Part shown: piece after piece, positions 55,950 through 64,000 of the stretch
How positions within the stretch are numbered: position 1 is the stretch's first letter
Layout of the letters: every line of letters starts with the position of its first letter
The notes under the pieces: generated by a model
What the model was told of the DNA's origin: nothing
What the model saw: the letters and a program-made list of their open reading frames with translations, nothing else
Database searches by the model: none
Translations under genes and position numbers: made by a program
Assembly (NCBI RefSeq): GCF_004011695.2
Contig: NC_082417.1
Coordinates: 186,001 to 250,000, forward strand
Source of the DNA: Ascochyta rabiei
Taxonomy: Eukaryota; Ascomycota; Dothideomycetes; Pleosporales; Didymellaceae
Length of the DNA: 64,000 bases
Reading direction: 5' to 3'

Positions 55950-58900
55950 CTATAGCTATATTCTATTATATTCTAGGTATGTTGTTATACCTATACTATA
56001 GCTACCTAGGTAAGCTCTATACCCTACTAGAGATAGTCTAGAAAATAGACTACCTATCTCTATAGTGTGTTCTAGCTAATAGTTAGAAGTACTATTATCT
56101 GCAGGAGGTCTATATTATAGCTGTAGAGAAGTAGGTTAGAACTAACCCTAGTAACTAAAGAATTACAATTATTAAGAGCTAGTTAGTAGGCTAGAAGGTA
56201 GTTAGGCTAGTTATTCTATTTAGAGTTAACTATAACACATAGGACTACCTACACCTCTTAGTTAGCCTACTCTATCTCTCTGTCTATCTAGAGGTAATAG
56301 GCTATAGAGAGTAGCTAGTCTACCCCTATAAGGCTATATAGTATTATCTAAAAATATCCTAGCTAGTCTAAGCTACAGTCTAAGATTATAGAGCTAGGAA
56401 AGCCTTAGAACTACTACTACGTGTTGCAGAAGACCTTAGCGTAATATTCTATAGTTATAGAAGTTATTACCTTAAGCTGTATATACTTAGAGAGGTAATC
56501 TATAATAACTAAGAGATAGCGTAGTACGTTTTTATTAGCCTAAGAAAGGTTAACTATAAAGTCTATTAAAATCTAGGACTAAAAAGAGTTAGTAATAGGT
56601 AATAGCTAAAGTAAGCTCTACTATTAGCGCTGTAACATATATATGCTAAAATAGTAGTAGTTATAGATATATCGCTAAACATTCTATAATATCCCCTTCT
56701 AGTAGAAGTTATGTCTAATAATATAGAATATAGCGTTAGTACCTAGATAGCATATTAGGTTAGATTTATATACCCTTTAGATTATTATAGTTATAAGTAG
56801 CTTCTAATATAGAACCTATATAACTCTACGCTATAGTAGTGTACTATAAGCACTAAGCATGTAACCTATAATTTACAAAGTAGTCTTAGCCTTAGGAAGA
56901 AACTAGTAGGCTCTATTATAGATAGTAGACAGGCGCGCTATATACCCTACGTCCTACTAAATATCTTTATTCTATAGTAATTACATATACGTGTGAATAA
57001 AAAGAAGAGGTATACTAGAGCCTAGTACACTAATTACTAATACTAAAACTAGGGTTATTATCCTATAGACCCCCCCTAACCTCTGTTTATAGTCCTGTTC
57101 CTAACAGCTTAGCGTATCTAGGTAGGCTACTAGGCGTTCTAGGTAGAAGTAAAGGTAGAAACAGAACTTTAACAGCTTCTCTACCTATTAGTACTACCTC
57201 TTACTTAGCCTATACGCTATAGTAAAGTACTAGAGGTTCTTATAGTTAGTTAAAATAGTAAACAGCCTAGTAACAGACCCTAATTTAGCTACCTAGACCC
57301 CTAGGCACTTTATAACAGTAGTTAACTCCTTATTATAGATAGTATAGTTCTATTATTCTATTATAAGTATAGTAGAGTAATAACCTACTAGGTAAAGCAC
57401 CTTTCTATACTATTAAGAAAGGCAGCTACCTAGCGCCTTACTAGATTAGTCTACCTCTAATAGTGTTTTACGCTTAGAGTCCTACTAGGCTAGGACTAGT
57501 TCTATTATAAATGTGTTCTTTAGCTAGTAGAACACCCTATCCTCCTCCTACCCCTACCTAAACAGGATATCCTTCCCTATAAGTTAATTAAGTAGGGCAG
57601 CAATATTAGAGAAGGCTAGAATAAAGTCCTAGTAGAAGTTTATAAACCCTAGGAAACTGTAGACTCTACGTAAAAACTATAGAGCTTCCTAATTATAGAT
57701 AGCCTTAACCTTCTTAGGATTAGAATAAATGTCCTTTCTAGATTCTATAATATATCTTAGGTAGTGTACTTCCTTTATTATAAATACGCACTTCTTAGGA
57801 TCTAAATATAGCCCTATATTACGTAGAAGCGTAAGAACTCTACTAACCTTCTCTAAGTAGTCTATTCTAGACCTGCTACTGTAAACTAGGATATTATCTA
57901 GGTACGCAGTAGTATAGTTGCCTAATATCTCTTAAAGCACTCTGCTAATATAACGCTAGAAGGACGCTAGTACTCTAGCTAGGCTAAATAGGTAGACTAG
58001 CTACTTAAAGAGCCTAAAACAGGTATAGAACGTAGTAAGGTGCTTATATCCTTCTATAATACAAATCTAGTAAAATACTAAATAGATATTAACTTTAGAG
58101 AACTAGTAGGTACTCCTAAGTGTACGTAAGGTCTCCTTAATAAGAGGAAGTAGGTACTAGTTAGTAATTATAATGCTGTTAAGTGTATAATAGTCTACGC
58201 ACATACACTACCTACTAGAGAACTTTTTAACTAGCAGGACTAGGGCCCCTACTAGGGAAGAGGAGGCGTAGATCTACTCCTTATCTATTAGTGCTAACAC
58301 CTGTTTCTATAGCTTAAGTAGCTAGTCTCTTAGCATGTTATACAGAGGGTCCTAGAGTAGAGGCTTCTTCTTTCTAGATTAGTTGTGTTATAACTATATA
58401 TAGTAATCTATCTAGCCTCTATATAGAGAAAGGCTAAAGGCCTTACTCTTATTAAATAGGTCCTAAAACTAGTTAACTTAGGGGGAAGAGGGTCTACCTC
58501 CTTTGCTGTCCCTTGCACTCCTAGAGATTAAACTAAGAGGATTTTAGTAATGTTGTAGAGGCTTATAGAGACAAACTAGTCTCTAGGCAGGCGCTTCTAG
58601 AGCCTATTAGCCAGGGTCTTATTAAACTTAGTTACTAATAGAAGAGCTATGTAAACGTTTAATATACACTATAAGGATTTATAGATAATAAGGTTCTCTA
58701 CCTGTTATATTCTTAGTGTGCCCTTTTCTACGTCTAATACTACACCCTCTTATTAGAGCTAGGGCTTTTCTAAAATAACATCCTAGCTTAGACCTAGCAC
58801 TATATAGGCTACAGCCTATAAGCACTACCTATCTAAGTTATACCTAAATAGGACTAAATAGAAGATTATAGACTTTCTACTAGTGCCTACTACTTATACT

Positions 58901-59240
58901 AAGCGTTGTAGCAGCACCTTAATAAAGTCTCCTCCTAAGCGCGTAGTAAAGTTATTACTTACTAAACTAAAGTATTTATACCCTAAGTCTACTAGCGCAT
59001 TAGCCTAAATTGCCCTATTAATAAATAATAGAATGTAGAATAGAGGCTTATCTATAGAGTCTATAATAACTTCTCTAGCAGCCTATAATGCCCCTATACT
59101 AGTAGTCTCCTCTACTAATATACTTCTATAGCGCTTCTAACTTAGACTTATATTAGAAGTAGCTAGTTTCCCCTATATAAACTAGCCTCTTTCTTACCTA
59201 AGATTATTACTGCCTATACTGTAGTTACTACTATATTAGC
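55950..59240 (-). pseudogene. A2 pol, Ty3/Gypsy type
   Basis: Same organisation as A1: integrase C-terminal part near 56050-56330, RNase H upstream, RT at about 58380-57780 with the catalytic box Y-L-D-N at 57904-57893. Protein-level stops coincide with those of A1 at many Gln and Trp positions, and others are private to one copy. Confidence 0.85.
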
Positions 59241-60394
59241 GTATTTCTAGTAAATATATCCTTCTTTACTATAATAGGTATATAGGTTAGCCTTCTAGCG
59301 TTACTAAAATACCTTATTAGGAACCTACGTAGCCTAGTTAGGAGTAGACTACTTCTAACCTCTATACTTAGTACTACTGCTAGTGTAAACTATAGACATA
59401 ACTGTTATCTTAATATTACTATTCTTATTATACTTAGGTAGCGCTTAGGTAGAAGTATAGTATAGCTAGTTTTCTATAGCTATAGTCTTAACGTCTATAG
59501 TAATAGACTTATACTCTATAATAGCTACGTTATAATCTATATAAGTTACTCCTTAGTTTATTACTATATTATAGATATTTACGTTTAGAGCCTAGTAGAG
59601 CTTTAATAGGCGTTGTTCTCTATCCTAGTAGAGGCTGCTACTTTGCACTAGCAGCTGCTTAAACTAGATAAAAAAATCTAAGAATAACTTATTAGGACCT
59701 TAACAGACGCTTTCTAGCTTTACCTAGGCCTGTTTCTAGCTATAGTTGTTGCTGTAGCAGAATTCTAGGTATCCTAGGAAGTTCTCTAGGCTCTATACAC
59801 CTTAGGTACCCCTAATCTTATAGAATAGAGTTATATCTTATTGCACAGACGTACTAAGCTAGGACTATATAAAGGTAAATATGTTCTATAGCCTTCTATT
59901 AAAGGATATATCTACCTATAGCTTATGTTCTATTATAACCTACTACACCTTAAATAAGGATTTATCTCTAGTAAAGGCCTTACCTATAGAAAGAGGTTTC
60001 CTATAGGCTGTAGACGTCTATATAGAGGTATATAGGCCTAAGGTAGATACTAAAAATAGCGCTTTATAAGGCAGGTTAGGGGCTAGGGTAGATGTTAATA
60101 GGTATATTATTACTTTTAAGAAGGATAATAGGACTATAGACGCAGGTCTAGTATAGACGTTAGCTATTTATACTAGGGACTCTATAAATATATATATATT
60201 AGAGTTATTATACTTAAGTAATACTATACGCTTATTAGTAGCTAATAAGGCTTATTATAAGTTTATTATAAACTGTAACATCTAGGCTATAAATTCCTAA
60301 AGGGTTAAGAGGACAGATTTGTCTAAAAGGTTATTCTAGGAGCTAGCTAATATAGTATAAGTGCTAGCTGTTCTTCTAGAAGAAGAGATATAAA
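59241..60394 (-). pseudogene. A2 gag region
   Basis: Aligned with A1 12901-14067. It lies between pol and the right (5') LTR. Frames are heavily interrupted and no zinc knuckle is readable. Confidence 0.5.
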
Positions 60395-60549
60395 TGTTAT
60401 AGACTAGCCTTAAGGTAAGATATAATAAGGGTTAATATAGTATTATATTTCTTAAGGAGGTAACAAGTTACGTGTCCTTCTAATATGTCTGTAGGGCACG
60501 TAACTACCCTATCTTACTTAAGGCTTAGACAAGGTCTAAGCCTATAACA
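60395..60549 (-). repeat. A2 right (5') LTR, 155 bp
   Basis: It starts TGTTATAGACTAG and ends CCTATAACA with both terminal dinucleotides intact, so it is the best-preserved A-family LTR. Confidence 0.93.
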
Positions 60550-60554
60550 GTAGC

Positions 60555-61480
60555 TGTAGTAGGTGTAATAAGTAAGAAGGTATATAGAGAGTAATAATCT
60601 TTTATTTCTTATAGTACTTATAGAATTTATAGCTCTAGTAGCTCTTATAGCTATATATATTAGTAGATAGTATATAACTATAGTACGATTCTTTATATAC
60701 ATATTAAAGTGCTTTAGCTACTTTATACTAAGCTTATTAATTATCTAGCTATTAGTACTAGTCTTAATTACCTAGTTATAAGGTAGTTCTGTATACTAGC
60801 TTAATATAAGGACCTTACTACTAAAGATAATAAAGGGTAGAATAGCCTACCTACTAGCACAGATACTCTAGATAATTATAACCTAGTTATAATTACCTAG
60901 CTATATCTTCTTAGGATTACTTTACTTCTTAGAGACTGTAAAGACTATCTAAGTAGTAATTATACCTATTATAAAGCTAGACTTATTAAAGTTATATATA
61001 TCTTTATCTAGAATCCTATACTTCTCCTTTATATTTCTAACTAGCTTAAACTAAGGCTTTATAATGTATAGATCTTTATTTAGAGCTTATTAATAATTAT
61101 ATAAGTAACCATGTTAAAGCTTAACCTCCTTAGTATGCGTCCTAAACCTGCCTACCTAGTTCTTACTAATAGGTCCTTTACTGCGTATAGTAAGGAGATT
61201 ATTAGCTATTTCTTACACTATAGTCCTTATAGCGCCTATTCCTTACGTATCTAGCTTAAGTATATATACTACTATTACCTTCTCTTCTATCTTATCTAGC
61301 TTACTTAAGCTAGGTTAATAGTTATGTTAGGCGCGCTTTCTAGCGCGTTGTTATACTAGTGTTGTTTAGAAGACGTTAAATACTCTAGACGCGTGTTTTA
61401 TAGTATTAGAAGGGGTAGCTTAGGTAGCCTAGATAGTAAGGTAGAGTATGCCTTTGTTGTAGGTTAACTGTATATTACGT
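60555..61480 (-). pseudogene. B2 transposase, N-terminal and DDE part
   Basis: The reverse complement aligns with B1 37246-37985. Near 60700-60600 the DDE segment corresponds to W-L-K-H-F and Y-x-L-L-I of B1. An open 62-codon stretch at 60702-60514 (M-Y-I-K-N-R-T-I-V) begins in this segment and runs across the junction into the A2 LTR, so it is not a gene. The upstream 'IANNLL…KNWVGRF' segment aligns near 61170-61250. Confidence 0.82.
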
Positions 61481-61574
61481 TATAGTAGTATTATTATAAT
61501 AGTCTGTAATAGTCGTAATGTTAGTAAGGGGTAACCGCTTAGTAGTGGTAACTGCTTAGTAGTAAAACACGTTA

Positions 61575-62625
61575 GTAAGAACTTAGTCTTAGTAATATAA
61601 GTAATATAGTTATATATAAGATTCTTAGCTTAGTACCTATACGCCTTCTTTAGAAGTGTAAAATAACCTATATTAAGTAGTTATAAGAGGTGTAATAAGT
61701 GTAGAAGTCTATATAGTATAATAATATCCACTTTCTTATAGTATTATTAGAAGTTAAGGGAGTTATAGCTCTTATAGCTATTAATAAGGAGTAGCTAGTA
61801 CACTCTTTATGTGCGCGTCTTTATATAGGCATTAAAGTACTTTAACAAGTCTAGACTAAGCTTATTAGTAGTCTATCTTTTCTTAGACACTTTAACAACC
61901 TAATTATAGGGCAGATTGTCCTCTTTATACTAGGTAGAGAGGTAGTTACAGCCTTTAAAGATAAAAAAGAGTAGAATAGCCTACTCTATACTATTAATGC
62001 CCTATATAACTATTATCTACTTATAGTTACCCTACTATACTACCTTTAGCTGTCCTTAACACTCTAAGCCTATAATAACTACTTCTATTAATATCTAGCC
62101 TATTATAAAGCCTATCTTATTAAAGTTATATATGTTATTATTCTAGATACTATACTTAGCTTTAACATTTACTATAAGCCTAAACTAGCCTATAATAATC
62201 TCTAGATTCTTATAGAGGGCTCTCTTATAGTTATACTTATAATTAAACCTTACTTTAAGGTTAGGGCAGCGCTTAACAAACGTATTAGGCTAGTTTATAC
62301 TAATATAGCCTATATTATACTTAGTATGTAAAGAATTAGCTATATTAGCTATAGTAGCTAGCTAAGGGGTAAATCCTTATATATCTAGCTTAAGGATATA
62401 CTTAGTAGTTACGTCTTCCTTAGTCTAGTCTATAATCTGTTAAACTAGCGTATAATTAGCTTATATAGGTTATTCTATATATTATATATATAGTATACTA
62501 TAAGGCACGTTATATATAGCTAAAGCGCGTTATAGAGTAATTATTATATCTTATTTAATTACCTAGAGTATAAGCTGTATTACAGCTTCTCTTAAGAGCG
62601 TAGATTAATGTTGTTGTTAAGGCAT
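61575..62625 (-). pseudogene. E2 transposase, N-terminal and DDE part
   Basis: Starts at ATG 62625 (M-P-stop-Q-Q-H as in E1) and aligns with E1 44018-42966. The DDE segments match E1 residue by residue apart from RIP-type changes. It is separated from the C-terminal part by B2. Confidence 0.85.
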
Positions 62626-62708
62626 CGCGTAGTAAGGTAAAGGTTTAGTGTGGTCTTAGCAGAGTAATCTGCTTACCTGCTTAATCTGCTAACCTTTAGA
62701 GTACGTTA

Positions 62709-64000
62709 ATAATAAGAGGAAATAAGATTAAAGAGGATAGTATATGTGTTATAGTAGGTAGTATATACTACTAAGATAAATTTCTAGTATATTAGTAATA
62801 ATCTTTAATACCTATTAAGGTTGTACTTTAGTTAAAGACCGTAAGCACTAATACTATTAGTTCTTAGGGATAAGCATTAGTAGTTTAGTTAAAGTAATTA
62901 ACTAAGCAAAGCTTATAAAGATAGGGAGCACTACATAGTAGAGAGTAGACTGTCTAGTTTAAGAGTAGGTTAAGTATCTAATAACAAACTTATTTAATAA
63001 GGTTAAATATAAACTATAAGGGTTATATTCCTACTAACTATATACTAAGAAGATATAGTACTTATTAATAAGTAACTAGAGTTAGTCTAATAAATTACAT
63101 AAGAGTACCTATAGATAAGTATATTATACTATACTTATTAATATATAGTTATATATATTATACTTATTAACTAGTAGTTATATAACAACCCTTTCTATTC
63201 TATCCTTTTCTACTGTTTATTCCTTTAGGGCGGAGTTAGGGGTCTTAGTTAGCTAGTAGTTATGTTTGTGCTGTACTCTAGTATAGAATTATAACAATAC
63301 CTTTATATAGTCTAGGCTAACTAGCCCTATAGTAGCTTATTAAGTCTATTAAAGATAAAAATAGGGGTATAAATAGTTTATATGCTGCTAGCCGCCTAGT
63401 TAGAGCTTTACCCTACGTAAACAGCTACCTAGACCCTAAAGGTAAAGTAAGAGGTAAGAGAGGCTTTCTGTTTAACTCTTACTAGATAAAGGTAAAATTA
63501 GTATTATATCTCCTCTAACCTTATAAGGTACTATAAATGCCTTAACTTAGTTAAAATTATCTATAACAGGATAGACAGAGGAAACACGTCTAAAATTAGG
63601 TTAAAATAATATAATATTACTAATTATACTACTATTTAAGTTAAATAATCTAAAGAAGGGAGGTATTATTAGGCGCTAGGCCTAGAGGTACCTCTACTAG
63701 TCTTAGTAAGCTACTATAGGGCTAGTTAGCCTAGACTATATAAAGGTATTAGAGGTTATTACTAATACACTAGTAATTATTCTTATTACTACATACTACG
63801 TACCTTAATACACCTACTATCCTCTTTAGTTCTATTATCTCTTATAATTATCTTATACACTCTTTTTATATGTCTTATATTATATTATATTACATTACGT
63901 TATGTTATATTATATTAATCCCTTCTTATTAGAGTATAATAGATTAATTAACATATATTAATAGTTTTATCTATAATAGGTTTATCTATTATAGAATAAA
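62709..64000. other. Right flank: unassigned LTR-like or decayed repeat sequence
   Basis: This is the sequence into which E2 inserted, continuing from 51716. It does not match A-G by eye. A TATA-like box TATATAAAG at 63737-63745 followed by a TCTTATTAC-type pyrimidine stretch resembles an LTR promoter. 63860-63930 is a TTATATTATATTA-like run. Another TATAAATAG-like box lies near 63369. It keeps somewhat more TpG/CpA than the retroelements. No coding frame is recognised. Confidence 0.35.

Larger units (their letters stand above)
53328..60549 (-). mobile_element. A2: complete-length Ty3/Gypsy element, 7,222 bp
   Basis: A2 is an uninterrupted copy of A1. LTRs are 155 bp each (53328-53482 and 60395-60549). 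The target duplication is 5 bp: GCAGC at 53323-53327 and GTAGC at 60550-60554, differing by one C-to-T change in a CpA context. gag-pol runs right to left; the region next to the left LTR reads better on the plus strand. Inserted in B2. Confidence 0.95.
52449..61572 (-). mobile_element. B2: Fot1/pogo-like TIR transposon, split by A2
   Basis: The left end is ATATGTTTTAC (originally ACGTG), the right end AAAACACGT, with TA duplications at 52447-52448 and 61573-61574. Without A2 and its duplication the element is about 1.9 kb, like B1. The left subterminal array holds about five copies of the 18 bp GTTACTACTACTAAGTA unit against two at the right end. Transposase is on the minus strand. Inserted in E2. 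Confidence 0.9.
51719..62706 (-). mobile_element. E2: Fot1/pogo-like TIR transposon, split by B2
   Basis: The left end is ACGTACTCTATAGG, the right end TTTAGAGTACGT, with TA duplications at 51717-51718 and 62707-62708. Without B2 it is 1,862 bp, one base from E1's 1,863. It aligns with E1 throughout but has lost nearly all CpA/TpG sites. The transposase on the minus strand is divided by B2 at 52449-61572. Confidence 0.92.

Noticed and set aside
60514..60702. 62-codon minus-strand open frame
   Set aside because: It crosses the A2 LTR/B2 junction at 60549, so its end is LTR sequence; the rest is a fragment of the B2 transposase region.
1..64000. Alternative genetic code or mitochondrial/plasmid origin because of pervasive TAG/TAA codons
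   Set aside because: Stops fall at Gln and Trp positions in step with CpA/TpG loss, copies of one element differ by the same transitions, and nuclear-type LTR and TIR elements are nested; RIP explains all of it.

Overview
This window looks like an AT-rich, repeat-only compartment of a filamentous ascomycete (Pezizomycotina) genome, almost entirely mutated by repeat-induced point mutation (RIP). CpA and TpG are nearly absent and TpA is very abundant: one hand-counted 60-base line at 23821 has 14 TpA, 1 CpA and 0 TpG. Old reading frames can still be followed, with TAG or TAA where Gln or Trp codons would be expected. I found no intact gene, host gene, tRNA, rRNA or CRISPR array. The few short open frames are decayed transposon pieces or repeat artefacts. 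The genus cannot be named from this. || Layout, using my own family letters. A is a Ty3/Gypsy element with 155 bp LTRs. B and E are Fot1/pogo-like TIR transposons of about 1.9 kb. C is a Ty1/Copia element with LTRs of about 0.85 kb. D is an 11.4 kb Gypsy-like element. F is a chromodomain-type Gypsy element. G is a fragment of an unassigned LTR element. 1-361 is E3, inserted in the left LTR of A1 (362-14222, minus). A1 is split by a hAT transposon (1191-7901). C1 (minus) occupies 14612-20434. F1 (plus, 20767-41030) is split in its integrase by B1 (25491-38810), which is split by D (25789-37237, minus). G occupies 41031-42154. C2 (plus, 42155-49822) carries E1 (42237-44099) in its left LTR. F2, a 3' part only, occupies 49823-51626. 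E2 (51719-62706) contains B2 (52449-61572), which contains A2 (53328-60549). The last 1.3 kb is undefined LTR-like sequence. || Nesting gives relative ages: F1 is older than B1, which is older than D; E2 is older than B2, which is older than A2; C2 is older than E1. E sits in A, A in B and B in E, so these families were active over overlapping periods. E1 keeps many CpA/TpG sites that E2 has lost and is the least mutated copy. || The most unusual content is extra coding between pol and the 3' LTR. F1 and F2 share an antisense frame of about 160 residues, convergent with pol. A1 and A2 share an antisense coding-like region. D carries a sense-strand third frame of about 1,150 codons with no family I recognise, and two stem-loops with the same loop lie upstream of its pol and third frame. 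The hAT element carries a second unidentified frame and mirror-image subterminal repeats.
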